The notes under the pieces are model-generated. The model had not been told where the DNA came from. It saw only the letters and a program-made list of their open reading frames with translations, and did not search any database. DNA of 64,000 nucleotides, taken from VRUE01 sp963747765. Lineage in GTDB: Bacteria > Actinomycetota > Thermoleophilia > Solirubrobacterales > 70-9. Position numbers and translations under genes: made by a program. This document shows, piece by piece, positions 25,980 through 34,923 of the stretch. The stretch is from NCBI GenBank assembly GCA_963747765.1, contig CAVVGH010000007.1, positions 372,001 to 436,000 of the forward strand. The letters are read 5' to 3'. The stretch's first letter is position 1; every line of letters begins with the position of its first letter.

Positions 25980-27182
25980 CTAGGCTGGTATAGCTTCCGT
26001 GTCTCCCTTCGCCAACGCTGGTTCGTAGCCCAGCAACACGGCACAGTGTTCTGCGATCGCCTGCGCAAGAAGCACTGGCACGGCATTTCCAACGTGGCGC
26101 ATCTGCTGCTCAAACTTGCCGGTGAACATGAAATCGTCGTTGAAGCTTTGGAAGCGGGCGGCCTCTCGCACGCTCAATGCGCGAAGGTCGCGGTAGTGGA
26201 TGAAACGACCACTACCCGGATTCTGGAAGTACGTTGTGATCGTCTGGGCAATCCCGTGACGGTGAAGACGCGCATACGCCTGCGAGAAATACTCACCATC
26301 AGCCGAACGCAGCCTCTTCTCGTCGGCGAGCTCTTGGTTGCGGCCACCCTCCGCGATCATCCTCATCTTCTTGAGCATGGCCGGGGAGTGGGCACGGGCG
26401 CGGTGATTGAAGAGGATGTCGACCTCCCCTCGGCGGGCATGTTGATACTCGGACATCGGCTCGCTGTCGTAAGCCATCGCTTCCTTCCCGCCGCCTGCTG
26501 GAACGGTCGGGAGATCTCCGATCGCCTCCTTAACGGAAAGCCCTGGCGGGCAAAGCGGCTCACCGTCTTCCGCCGCGCGTATTAGGTCGCGTGCCGTGAA
26601 GCGATCCCAGACCTGGCCCTCGGGAAACCGCGTCGTAGAGCCGTGGTCGATCCCCTCACGCGTGGCCAGGATGAACAAGCGGCGGCGCAGCTGAGGTACG
26701 CCGAAACGCCAGGCTTCGAGCACCTGGATGTCAAGGTCATAACCGTCGCCGTTGAGCGCATCAAATAGCTCAGTAAAGAGGTCGCTGTGCTCGTCCCACC
26801 ACAGTGCCGGGACATTCTCGATGATCGCCAGCTTGGGTTTCATCGCGCCAATCAGCTCGGCCGTGTGCTTCAGAAGCTGGTTGCGAGGATCGTCAAGCTG
26901 ACGTGTACCGACCTTGCTCAGACCCTGACACGGCGGCCCAGCTGTAAGCACGTCGATCTCTTCCGGCTCGAGCTCGGCGGTTTCGAGAAGCTCGCCGCCC
27001 GTCACTTTGGACAGGTCCTTGGGCCAGTAGCGAGCTTGGGGGCGATTCCGCTTGAAGGTGAGTGCCGCGGAGTAGTCGGAGTCGACCATCAGGGCGGTCC
27101 GATAGCGCCCGGTAGCATCGAAGCCGAGCGAGAAGCCCCCCACGCCGGCGAAGAGGTCCACATGTATGAGCGGCGCGGTCAC
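25980..27182 (-). CDS. DNA (cytosine-5) methyltransferase
   Basis: 400 residues, m5C methylase architecture. AdoMet motif I is DLFAGVGGFSLGFD, motif IV is AGPPCQG with catalytic Cys about 85, motif VI is ENVPAL, motif VIII is RFGVPQLRRRLFIL, and motifs IX-X sit near the C-terminus (ITTYFQNPGSG, RHVGNAVPVLLAQAI). It modifies cytosine within a recognition site that cannot be read from the sequence. Its ATG overlaps the stop of the GHKL ATPase gene by 4 nt, so it is the last gene of the Vsr-wHTH-wHTH-GHKL-Dcm operon and probably protects host DNA. Confidence 0.95.
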   Translation of the reverse strand: MTAPLIHVDLFAGVGGFSLGFDATGRYRTALMVDSDYSAALTFKRNRPQARYWPKDLSKVTGGELLETAELEPEEIDVLTAGPPCQGLSKVGTRQLDDPRNQLLKHTAELIGAMKPKLAIIENVPALWWDEHSDLFTELFDALNGDGYDLDIQVLEAWRFGVPQLRRRLFILATREGIDHGSTTRFPEGQVWDRFTARDLIRAAEDGEPLCPPGLSVKEAIGDLPTVPAGGGKEAMAYDSEPMSEYQHARRGEVDILFNHRARAHSPAMLKKMRMIAEGGRNQELADEKRLRSADGEYFSQAYARLHRHGIAQTITTYFQNPGSGRFIHYRDLRALSVREAARFQSFNDDFMFTGKFEQQMRHVGNAVPVLLAQAIAEHCAVLLGYEPALAKGDTEAIPA

Positions 27183-28963
27183 TCGGCGAGCTTCTCGTCG
27201 AACAGGAAGGGCTCCAAGTCCTCGAACGCTTGGTCGTGCACCTGCGTGTAAAGGGAGTCGATATGGCTCTCGATGCGGTCTCCGGTGAGCCCGCCCTCGT
27301 TCTTCTCTAACTGGTGGATGGACTCCTTGAGGATGATCTCGACGTAGCGCTCGAACAGGTAGGAGCGCCAGCGGGCACTCTCGGCTCCGAAGCGCTCCAG
27401 GATGCGCTCGGCCAGCGGGCGGCTCGTGTTGATCCAGTAGATGCCCTCCGGAACGTCCTTGGGTCGCTGATACACGGCGGGCTGGCGAGCGGAGAGCTGG
27501 AGTGGCGGAGCCATCAGGTCGAGTGGATCGGGGTCGTATCCGGATAGGAGCACGGTTGGCGATCGCCGGCCGCGCTTGGCCTCGTCTCCGCCTCCTCCGT
27601 CGACGCCCCCGTCGGGGGGACGCTCGCTCTCATTCGGCTCACCATCGAACACCGCATTTCCGCCTCCGGTGCCGCCTGTGCCGTCGCCCATGCCACCGAA
27701 GCCGCCGCCCTCACCCGGCCCGCCGAAGAGCTGCGCCATTAGCGTGGGCATGAAACGGTTCTTCCATTGATTGAGCAGCTCGTTGAACGCCGAGGACTGC
27801 GACAGATCGGCGGCCTTGCGCTCCTTGGCGTCGGCGTCAGCCAGCTTCCCAGCCAGGTCGTCGACCTGCGTGGAAACCCAGGCGAGCACGGCGCGGGAGA
27901 CCTCATTGTTGATCAGACGTTCACGGTCGTTATCGACGAGGTGATACTCCTCGCTCTCCAGCTTCGGGCAGTACAGCTCGCCATAGATGAAGTCGCCGTG
28001 AGCTGGATGTTTCTCGAGGCTAAGGCTGGGGATGTCGTGCGATCCGATACTGCCGATCTCGCCGATGGCGTCGATCCGGTTGAGACCGGTCCCTCGGAGA
28101 CTGTCCTTGCTGGTCTGGAGAGCGAGATACGCTTCCGGCGATTTCTTGTCGCGCAGCACGATCTCGTTGTCGTTCTCGTCGCGCAGCGTCTTGGGAAGCT
28201 CGATGCGAATCTCCTCGGCGAAGTCGGGGCGCGGCTCGGGGTCGAGCGAATGCAACCGCTTCCACTCGCCATCCCAGCTTTTGCGAGCGAACACCGGATG
28301 CCGGGCGATGATCCGCCGCGCCTGCGGATGCTCCGTCAGCTTCTGGAGGATCTTGCGTGCGGTCGCGCTGCGCTGGAAGTTATTCGGCTTCTCGCCGAGC
28401 ACCACCGTGAAGCCTCCGCTGGCGGCGAGTCGTTCGCGCGCTAGCTCGGGCAGGACGTCGATGTCGATCTCGGCGAACTCCAGCGCCTCGTCGAGCGCCA
28501 TCTCGGCCTCGCCGTAGCCGTCTTGGAATCCGTAGCGCTTGTCCTTGTTGAACCCGAAGGCAGAGAGGCGGCCATCGCGATAGGTGATGATCCGGCTCGT
28601 GTGGAATGCCGAGCGCATGTAGAACTTGCCGCCATTGCCGTGACCGCCGAACGTACGCTTGCCGGTCCCGCGACTTGCGGCCTTGATATCACCCCAGCGC
28701 TTGAAGGCGGCGTCGATCTCTTGCTTGGTCGTGCCTCCGAAGTCGATGACGCGGAAGATCGAGTTCTTCTTGGGTTTGGTCTCGATCAGCTCGACTAGGA
28801 TCACCCGCTGGTCATCGGGGACGACGTCGCGGATGTACTGGTCAATCGAGTTCTTCCACCACTCGTTCTGGCCCTTTACGTGATCGCTGGCCCACTCCCG
28901 GCCGAGCGTGTCGAGCAACTCGTCGACGATCACCGTTGGCTCGACGTTGATCTTGACGTCCAT
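27179..28963 (-). CDS. GHKL (paraMORC-like) ATPase of a restriction-type operon
   Basis: 594 residues. An N-terminal GHKL ATP-binding fold: NEWWKNSIDQYIRD supplies the E-x-x-x-N box (N about 38), VIDFGGTT supplies motif I, and RTFGGHGNGGKFYMRS the glycine-rich lid. An S5-like middle region follows. Residues about 415-465 are a glycine-rich linker, then a C-terminal helical domain (LAERILERFGAESARWRSYL). GHKL ATPases of this kind are known next to DNA methylases in restriction operons and are related to MORC proteins. It likely acts as an ATP-driven clamp or sensor. No nuclease motif was seen in it. Confidence 0.85.
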   Translation of the reverse strand: MDVKINVEPTVIVDELLDTLGREWASDHVKGQNEWWKNSIDQYIRDVVPDDQRVILVELIETKPKKNSIFRVIDFGGTTKQEIDAAFKRWGDIKAASRGTGKRTFGGHGNGGKFYMRSAFHTSRIITYRDGRLSAFGFNKDKRYGFQDGYGEAEMALDEALEFAEIDIDVLPELARERLAASGGFTVVLGEKPNNFQRSATARKILQKLTEHPQARRIIARHPVFARKSWDGEWKRLHSLDPEPRPDFAEEIRIELPKTLRDENDNEIVLRDKKSPEAYLALQTSKDSLRGTGLNRIDAIGEIGSIGSHDIPSLSLEKHPAHGDFIYGELYCPKLESEEYHLVDNDRERLINNEVSRAVLAWVSTQVDDLAGKLADADAKERKAADLSQSSAFNELLNQWKNRFMPTLMAQLFGGPGEGGGFGGMGDGTGGTGGGNAVFDGEPNESERPPDGGVDGGGGDEAKRGRRSPTVLLSGYDPDPLDLMAPPLQLSARQPAVYQRPKDVPEGIYWINTSRPLAERILERFGAESARWRSYLFERYVEIILKESIHQLEKNEGGLTGDRIESHIDSLYTQVHDQAFEDLEPFLFDEKLAE

Positions 28964-28976
28964 CCGTTCCCTTCCC

Positions 28977-29615
28977 TCAGCCCCGTAACGCCGAAATGCG
29001 CTCGACGATTAGGTCGGCCCATCTTGTCTTGAGCTCATCGCGCGTGACGACGACCCATGCAAGCCGGCGCTTGTCGATTGAGGGGTCCTGCGCCGCCACC
29101 GCCGCGTCCAGTGCTGCATCTACAGTCGTCACCCGCCCGGCGAAATCCGCGGGCTTGGTGCGGACGGTGACTCCGTAGAAGTCGTAGAGGTCGGTGTCCA
29201 CAAGCTCGCTTGCGTGGCCGTCCTCGATCAGGGCGACTGATGGCTTCTTGACCAGGCGTTCGATCTCGATACGCTGATCACGCCTCACGCGGCCCAGCTC
29301 GGGTTGCTCGCCCTGATCGGGCTGGCGCAAACGCTCAGCAACCGCCAGGCCGTGCTCGGTCAGCCCGAACTTCTTGTTCTGCACCCGAACGTAACCGTCG
29401 CGCTTGAGCGGGCCGTAGAGGGGCTTGTGAAGATCGGAGGAGTCGGGGTACTTGTCGACGTAGCCACGCAGCCCGAACTCGTGCGGGAAGAGTTTCCAGG
29501 CTTCAACGACTAGGTCCTCATAGGCACAGAGGCGCGTTGTGCCGCCCGCGACCTTGTAGATCGCCAGCAGAATCATCTGTTGACGCTCGCGACCTGCGCT
29601 CTTGGAGGTGTTCAC
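28977..29615 (-). CDS. Winged-helix protein of the GHKL-methylase operon
   Basis: 212 residues from a GTG at 29615 that overlaps the upstream stop (GTGA). An open frame extends further but is non-family-like. The N-terminal half is a winged helix (ILLAIYKVAGGTTRLCAYED, LYGPLKRDGYVRVQNKKFGL) ending in LTEHGLAVAERL. The C-terminal half has alternating strands and helices (KPSVALIEDGHASELVDTDL, LAWVVVTRDELKTRWADLI). Presumably DNA-binding; it may recognise sites for the GHKL ATPase or regulate the operon. Confidence 0.75.
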   Translation of the reverse strand: MNTSKSAGRERQQMILLAIYKVAGGTTRLCAYEDLVVEAWKLFPHEFGLRGYVDKYPDSSDLHKPLYGPLKRDGYVRVQNKKFGLTEHGLAVAERLRQPDQGEQPELGRVRRDQRIEIERLVKKPSVALIEDGHASELVDTDLYDFYGVTVRTKPADFAGRVTTVDAALDAAVAAQDPSIDKRRLAWVVVTRDELKTRWADLIVERISALRG

Positions 29616-30112
29616 GATGCCGCTCCGAGCTCGTTGTACGCACGCCGTCCTTGCTCGGACAGCTCCCACACTCCGCGCGGCGACCCAGGTTTGATCAAAC
29701 CACGTTCCTTCAACCTCAGCCGAGTGAACTGGACCCGGTTTTCCCACCTCATCCCCCCATTTGGCAATTCCTCACGATCGAGAGGAGTCAGCTTCGACTC
29801 GACGATCTTGCCCACGGCGGCGACCACCTCGCGAGTGGGAGCCCGTCCGCCCTGCTCGTCCAGTGCGCGGAGGATGGGAAGCTCATAAGCGCTCTCCGGC
29901 AGCAGGCTTCCAGCCGGTGCTCGGTGCTTCCGTGTACTCGAACGCGTCCTTGCCTCACGCCGACCGCGAACTTTCGACGAGGTCGTTTCATCCGGCCTTG
30001 GATCCATTTCTAGAAGCCGCCGAAGCACGCTATTCGGCGTATCAGTGAACGGCTCGGCTTCGTCCCTCAGGCGAGCCCACACTTCTGGATCAATTTCAAT
30101 TGTAAAGGACAT
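29612..30112 (-). CDS. Mrr-N-like winged-helix protein with N-terminal RHH-like segment
   Basis: 166 residues. The first 35 residues (FTIEIDPEVWARLRDEAEP, NSVLRRLLEMD) resemble a ribbon-helix-helix or SeqA-like DNA-binding start. After a basic linker there is a winged helix like the Mrr N-terminal domain: LPESAYELPILRALDEQGG, RWENRVQFTRLRLKERGLI, then GVWELSEQGRRAY. It has no Mrr catalytic domain. Its stop overlaps the next gene's start. A specificity or regulatory subunit is inferred. Confidence 0.78.
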   Translation of the reverse strand: MSFTIEIDPEVWARLRDEAEPFTDTPNSVLRRLLEMDPRPDETTSSKVRGRREARTRSSTRKHRAPAGSLLPESAYELPILRALDEQGGRAPTREVVAAVGKIVESKLTPLDREELPNGGMRWENRVQFTRLRLKERGLIKPGSPRGVWELSEQGRRAYNELGAAS

Positions 30113-30181
30113 TAGAACTTAGATTAGAGTAGCATAAAAGTATCTTTAGAGCCTAACCTTGTCAAGACCAGACGGGTGGAG

Positions 30182-30628
30182 TCAGGCTAAAGCGCGCGCC
30201 GTTGGCGAGCCGGTGGCTCGGATGGCTCGCAGCACTTCTTCCGCGGCAGTTCGAGGTGGAACGTGTTCGTAAAACCGCAAAACCTGCCACCCAGCTGCCG
30301 CAAGCTCTCGATCGTTTCGGCGATCCCGGCGCACATTGTTGGTCAATTTCGGCTCCCAGTAGTCGCGATTGGCCTTGGGCAGACGACCGTGCTCCGGGCA
30401 CTGGTGCCAGAAACAACCGTCCACGAAAATCGCGATGCGGATTCGAGTAAAGACGACGTCCGGCCTAGCCCAGCCGGTGCCAATTGAGATTCGGAAGTCT
30501 TTTCTGAAACGCAAGCCGTGTCGATGCAGTTCCGAGCGGAGTTCACGCTCAGGCGTTGTATCGGTACGACGATTTGCCCGCATCGCGTTGCGAGCATGGC
30601 TGCTAGTGGCTGGCGGAGTGCAAGGCAC
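30182..30628 (-). CDS. vsr: Very short patch repair (Vsr-type) endonuclease
   Basis: About 148 residues from GTG 30628 (PPATSSHARNAMRANRRTDT); an ATG at 30706 is possible. The family core is clear: TPERELRSELHRHGLRFRKD, RPDVVFTRIRIAIFVDGCFW, HQCPEHGRLPKANRDYW, then NDRELAAAGWQVLRFYEH. Vsr nicks next to T in T:G mismatches produced by deamination of m5C, and fits with the cytosine methylase four genes downstream. Some Vsr homologues act as restriction nucleases instead, so in this operon it may be the cutting subunit. About 70 bp separate it from the next gene. Confidence 0.92.
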   Translation of the reverse strand: MPCTPPATSSHARNAMRANRRTDTTPERELRSELHRHGLRFRKDFRISIGTGWARPDVVFTRIRIAIFVDGCFWHQCPEHGRLPKANRDYWEPKLTNNVRRDRRNDRELAAAGWQVLRFYEHVPPRTAAEEVLRAIRATGSPTARALA

Positions 30629-31385
30629 GAGGAGGCTGCTGCGATCCCAGACCGCTTGGAGCCAATCTATCCCGTTTGATTTCCCTTGGCGGGCGCGTCG
30701 AGCCATCGAGGGTCGAACTCTTCCCGAGCCATTCCAGACGAGACACTCGGGCAGTGCCGCATACAGATCAGTCGTCATCTTGAAAAAGAGGGGGGCGAAT
30801 TGCCTGAGCCACCGTCTTATTGGTGCAAGCAATGCGGCAATTCAAGGCGCGATATCACGGACCAGCCGGAGACGAGATCGTGAAGGTCCTCAGGTGCAAC
30901 GTCGCTGCCACCGGTGGCCCAGGGACCGAGGCAGAAATCAGCTCTGAGTCATCTAGCGAAGATGATCCCGTTCGCTTCGTTCCAATGCGCTTGCTCTCAA
31001 GCTTCACAGCGCGACGCGCAGCAGCTACTGAGGCGGAGCTCAAATCAGCCACATCGGTGCCGCGTCAGAACAGATCCGCTGCAAACAAGCGCACCTCTTG
31101 AGCCAGATCGAAGTCAGTGCGCCCGGTACGCACACCACCGACTCCATCCGCTGGCGCAACCGCAACGCGAGATCCTGAGCGAGCACTCGCTCCAGACGAG
31201 TTCCACTGATCGCCAGAGGGCGAGCACCTTCCCCCGCTTGGCACCACGCCCCTCCTCCTCGTCCGAAGCGAGCGCGTGAGCGGCGTCTGTCGACGCGCTG
31301 AACGTCCCCGTGATCTCTGCGTCGAGGATCCAGGCGATATGAGCGTCACCTTCCCTCTTGACGCAAAAGATAAGGTGAGTCCGCA
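30629..31385. other. No confident gene
   Basis: About 750 bp between vsr and the SIR2 gene. A minus-strand frame near 31160-31400 reads THLIFCVKREGDAHIAWILD and GTFSASTDAAHALASDEEEG, and another frame continues with TDFDLAQEVRLFAADLF (31065-31120). This may be a frameshifted small gene, but I cannot anchor a start or a family. A plus-strand frame at 30820-31101 has no motif. Confidence 0.4.
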
Positions 31386-32393
31386 ATGGCCCGCGCGCCA
31401 ACGCGCAGATGCGATACCTATTTTCTCGGTGCTGGCTTCTCACGAGCGGTAGGACTACCAAATACCGCCGAGCTCCTGAACGAAGTTCATACGCTTGCCA
31501 AGTGGCACGGCCTGAAGATCGAAAGGCATCTACGCGATGCCTACAGATACTTCTATCCGGAGGAGGCGACGACGTTCGTCCCCGAGGCGGTGGACTTCTT
31601 CGCGGTACTTCGGGCGAACGCGGATGTGGCGCGCGGAATGCCCGGCGCGTTCGAGCATCAAGACCTTCTGGGGGAACTGCGCGCTGCCGTCGCACGCATA
31701 CTTTGTGAGCGGCTCCGGGACTGTTCAATACCCGACGAGGGCTGGCCCAGCGTCGAAGAGATCATCAAACCGGGTCAGGTGATCATTACGAGCAACTGGG
31801 ACGTATTTGTGGAGCACTACGCCGCTTGCCGTGGCATCCCGCTCCGGCTCGGCGGGCAGCCCAGTGATGGACACGTCACCCTGATCAAGCTGCACGGCTC
31901 CATCGATTGGACGCGCCGCGAGCATCGGGCGTCGGGCTGGCCCGACGCCGACTTCGCTGCGCTTCGCGAACTCCAGAATTTGGACAGGGGGCCAGGCATC
32001 AAGATCTCTGCGGAGAAGGTGCTCCGCATTCGGGCGGTTGAGCACATGAACCGAAGTTGGCAACTGATCAAAGCACGAACCCGGCAGCCGTTGATGATCA
32101 CGATGTCCTTTGGGAAGACGGCCGAGATGGAGCCGATCAGATCGATGTGGGAAGACGCCTACTACGCGTTGAGCGCAACCCGGCATCTGCGGATCATCGG
32201 TTACTCGATGCCGGATGACGACATCGAGATACGCACTCTGCTCCGAGCTGGTGTCGCGAGAGGGACCAAGACCGGACATTCGGCGGGAGCCAAAGTGACC
32301 GTGATTAACCCCGAGACCCAGGTTCATGTGCGCGTGCGGACCCTCGTCGCTCGAAGCATGCAGTCGGACTACAGTGCGTTTCACCCCAGCTAA
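31386..32393 (+). CDS. SIR2-like domain protein
   Basis: 335 residues, ATG at 31386 with aaggtgag 8 nt before it. SIR2 NAD-binding motifs: YFLGAGFSRAVGLP near 12, VIITSNWDVFVEHY near 133, LIKLHGSIDW near 163 (candidate catalytic His), and LRIIGYSMPDDDIEIR near 270. This SIR2_2-type family supplies NADase effectors in many bacterial anti-phage systems. It stands alone, divergent from vsr, with no membrane segment. Confidence 0.88.
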   Translation: MARAPTRRCDTYFLGAGFSRAVGLPNTAELLNEVHTLAKWHGLKIERHLRDAYRYFYPEEATTFVPEAVDFFAVLRANADVARGMPGAFEHQDLLGELRAAVARILCERLRDCSIPDEGWPSVEEIIKPGQVIITSNWDVFVEHYAACRGIPLRLGGQPSDGHVTLIKLHGSIDWTRREHRASGWPDADFAALRELQNLDRGPGIKISAEKVLRIRAVEHMNRSWQLIKARTRQPLMITMSFGKTAEMEPIRSMWEDAYYALSATRHLRIIGYSMPDDDIEIRTLLRAGVARGTKTGHSAGAKVTVINPETQVHVRVRTLVARSMQSDYSAFHPS

Positions 32394-32551
32394 AGACGCT
32401 CGCTCGGGACGGGAGCAGCAGCGGGCGAGGGCGGTCTGCTGACGCCCCCTCGCGCGTGCACGGCAGTGAGCAAACGTGAGGCGGAACGGATCGGCGCCCG
32501 CAGCGCGTGTCGCCGCAGGGCCGCGCGGGTGTCAAGCTGCCGGTTGCCCTT

Positions 32552-33172
32552 CTACTTCGCGGTTCGCAACAGATAGCCCGCAATCAGAGTCAGCAAGCCG
32601 CCGAGTCCGAGCGCGTAGATGCCGATCCCTGGGGACGCCTTCTCGGTGTGAGACATCGTTCTGAGAGCTTCACCCAGGCCCATCCCCTCGGTTGGTGCGG
32701 CGGATTTTAAGGTTAAGGCGTCGCTGTTCGCGATGTAGAAAGCGAGCCCCACGCCCAAGATGCCGACCACGATTAGCGGCCAGGCATTGCCCTCGCCATT
32801 CGTACGCCGGTACGTAGCACCCGCGCCCGCCAGCGCCAGAACCACCACTCCCCAGCCTTCGGCGCCGGTCTGGATCATCGTGTTGTCTACGACCTTTGCG
32901 AACTCGGTGCTCTCCGCCATTGGAAGAAACGCAGAGATGAGTAGGACCGCGGCACCAGCGAATCCGAGACCGATGCCGAGTTGCCAATCGCTCTTGGTCG
33001 GCCCTGGCTTCTGTTCGTCTGGGTCCGGACGCCAGCCAGGCGCCTGCTGTTGTACCGCTTCCCCCCTCCTGCTTTGCTGAAGTGTTCGTAGGTCGCGAAG
33101 CACATCAGGGTCGTCGTCAGGCAGCCCCATCTCGCGCGCGAGCGCTCGAAGCTGATCGTCTTCGGCGGTCAT
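32552..33172 (-). CDS. Membrane protein of unknown function
   Basis: 206 residues. An acidic N-terminal region of about 60 residues (LRALAREMGLPDDDPDVLRD) precedes four hydrophobic segments: LGIGLGFAGAAVLLISAFL, GWGVVVLALAGAGATY, PLIVVGILGVGLAFYIA and IYALGLGGLLTLIAGYLL. Likely an inner-membrane protein. Convergent with the SIR2 gene. No family recognised. Confidence 0.75.
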   Translation of the reverse strand: MTAEDDQLRALAREMGLPDDDPDVLRDLRTLQQSRRGEAVQQQAPGWRPDPDEQKPGPTKSDWQLGIGLGFAGAAVLLISAFLPMAESTEFAKVVDNTMIQTGAEGWGVVVLALAGAGATYRRTNGEGNAWPLIVVGILGVGLAFYIANSDALTLKSAAPTEGMGLGEALRTMSHTEKASPGIGIYALGLGGLLTLIAGYLLRTAK

Positions 33173-33509
33173 GTTCGCGCCAGCCTATAGAGGTTTTGAC
33201 CTAGTCACCAACCGACGCAACGGCTTGATTGATCGCGCCTATCAACCACCGCCACGATCACGACTACGACGGCAGCAACTGCACCCAGACTCATTCATCC
33301 CCACCCCACCAAGACCGGCCCAGGATCGCCGGATCCCGCCGACTGACCTGGTCCTCGTCCGCAGCGAGAGCGTTCACGCCACCGCCAACGCGCTCGCAAA
33401 TCGCGCGAAGCGAGAGCAAACACCGGAATGCCGCGACTCTCAAATGGAACGGCAGGCTTGGTTAACTCAACCTCACGTAGAGCACGGGGGAGCTAGATGA
33501 CTCGCTCGG
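33173..33509. other. No gene recognised
   Basis: About 340 bp between two minus-strand genes, containing only motif-free short frames; presumably the upstream region of the membrane-protein gene. Confidence 0.45.
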
Positions 33510-34613
33510 CTATTCGCGACTGCGCCGCTGCCGCCACAAGGAGCGTGCCCGTCGCAACCAGTACTGCGCCTCTTTCGACGCGCTCCGCAACACGTCCATG
33601 GCCCTCTCCTGTGGGGTCGACTCGAAACCCGGCGGATAACTGTCCGTCCACTCCGAAGGCGGCATCGTCGGCAGTTCCGGCCAGCTCAGCTCCGGCGCCT
33701 CGCCGGTTTCCACAAACTCCTCGAGACGCTCCTGGAGGTACAGCCGAACCCACCGTCGCTCGACATGAGGATTGTGAAGCAGGAACTCTGCGTTGCCTGC
33801 CAAGAACTGCGACAAGGCGTCGTCGCCGGGCCTCCAGAATCCGTCCGCACCCCGGACGTGACCGAGGTACAGCAGGATGCTCTCTACCTCGTCGACATTC
33901 GCCCCGAGCGCCCGCGCGAGGTCGCCGCTCGTCCATGGCTGCTGGCGCAGAAACTCCCACACCTTGTGCGGCATTGCGCCGTTGGTCTCCCAATCGGTGC
34001 GGTACTTCTCGAAGGTGTCGGTGGCCTTACGCCCCCGCAAGACGAGCTCATGAACCCACTTCCGCACATCAGACACGGCGCCCACCGCACCCAGCACCTC
34101 AAACGTAAGACGCAGCAGTTCGACAAAGCTCGGGAAGTCTGCAAGCACGCCATTCCCGATCCCCGGCTGCCGGAGCACGTAAATACGTGTCGGATCCCCA
34201 ACAAGAACCCCGGCCTCGTGGGCGCGAAGCAGCTCGCTGTATGGCTCGTCCGCCCACTTCCACGTCCAGCGGACGCGGCCCTCGTCGTCGACAAGCGTCA
34301 ACTCGTTACGCAGTCGGATCGAGCCCCTGCCCTCTACGAAGAAGTCGACGAACGGAAACGTGTCGTAGTCCGCCGGCGGAAGTTCCGAGCCGAGGGCTTC
34401 GGTGCCGCGCTTTAGGATCGTCTTGAGCGTGTCGGACTCCTCAACCTCGATCTCCACCTTGCACCGCTCGTCCCAGGGGCGCACGAAGTCCTCCGGATGG
34501 CGCAGGCCAGTCATGAATGGCACGTCAGGGTCTCCGCCTTCCGCAACTGTGATGCGCCTGCCCACGCGACAACGGTAGCTGGAATCCCCTAAACCGAGCG
34601 AAAACTGCAGCAA
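33510..34613 (-). CDS. Hypothetical protein
   Basis: Up to 367 residues; a GTG at 34565 (MGRRITVAEGGDPD) is an alternative start. Soluble. The first third is beta-rich and acidic (CKVEIEVEESDTLKTILKRG, FPFVDFFVEGRGSIRLRNEL). The central part includes a likely winged helix (KVWEFLRQQPWTSGDLARAL, VDEVESILLYLGHVRGADGF). The C-terminal tail is basic. No family known to me. Confidence 0.65.
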   Translation of the reverse strand: MLQFSLGLGDSSYRCRVGRRITVAEGGDPDVPFMTGLRHPEDFVRPWDERCKVEIEVEESDTLKTILKRGTEALGSELPPADYDTFPFVDFFVEGRGSIRLRNELTLVDDEGRVRWTWKWADEPYSELLRAHEAGVLVGDPTRIYVLRQPGIGNGVLADFPSFVELLRLTFEVLGAVGAVSDVRKWVHELVLRGRKATDTFEKYRTDWETNGAMPHKVWEFLRQQPWTSGDLARALGANVDEVESILLYLGHVRGADGFWRPGDDALSQFLAGNAEFLLHNPHVERRWVRLYLQERLEEFVETGEAPELSWPELPTMPPSEWTDSYPPGFESTPQERAMDVLRSASKEAQYWLRRARSLWRQRRSRE

Positions 34614-34674
34614 GGGCGAGAGGCGCTGACGCTACCGCCGTTTCATAGCGATCCGCTAAGGCTGCAACCCGACC

Positions 34675-34923
34675 TCAGAGCGTGAAAGCGTCGCTGATAC
34701 GGCTGTTCCCTGGGTAGCGATGAGCGGCTTGACTCAGTTTGTCCCCGTCGTAGAACCGCTTGGCCCACCAAGAGTCAGTCCGGGCGAGACGGGTCGCCGC
34801 AAGTATGGCTGGGATACCAAACAGCACGACCATGCCGACGACGCTCAAGACGTAACGGCCCTTTAAACAGCCGATGACTACAAACGGGGAGGCCATAACC
34901 GCAACGGCAAGAATCGAATCCAT
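34675..34923 (-). CDS. Small two-helix membrane protein
   Basis: 82 residues from ATG 34923. Two hydrophobic stretches (ILAVAVMASPFVVIGCL and YVLSVVGMVVLFGIPAIL) are followed by the conserved-looking tail ARTDSWWAKRFYDGDKL. Small proteins with this tail are common in actinobacteria. Function unknown. Confidence 0.6.
   Translation of the reverse strand: MDSILAVAVMASPFVVIGCLKGRYVLSVVGMVVLFGIPAILAATRLARTDSWWAKRFYDGDKLSQAAHRYPGNSRISDAFTL

Noticed and set aside
30820..31101. 93-codon plus-strand frame between vsr and the SIR2 gene
   Set aside because: No recognisable motif or ribosome-binding site; kept only as part of the unassigned gap.
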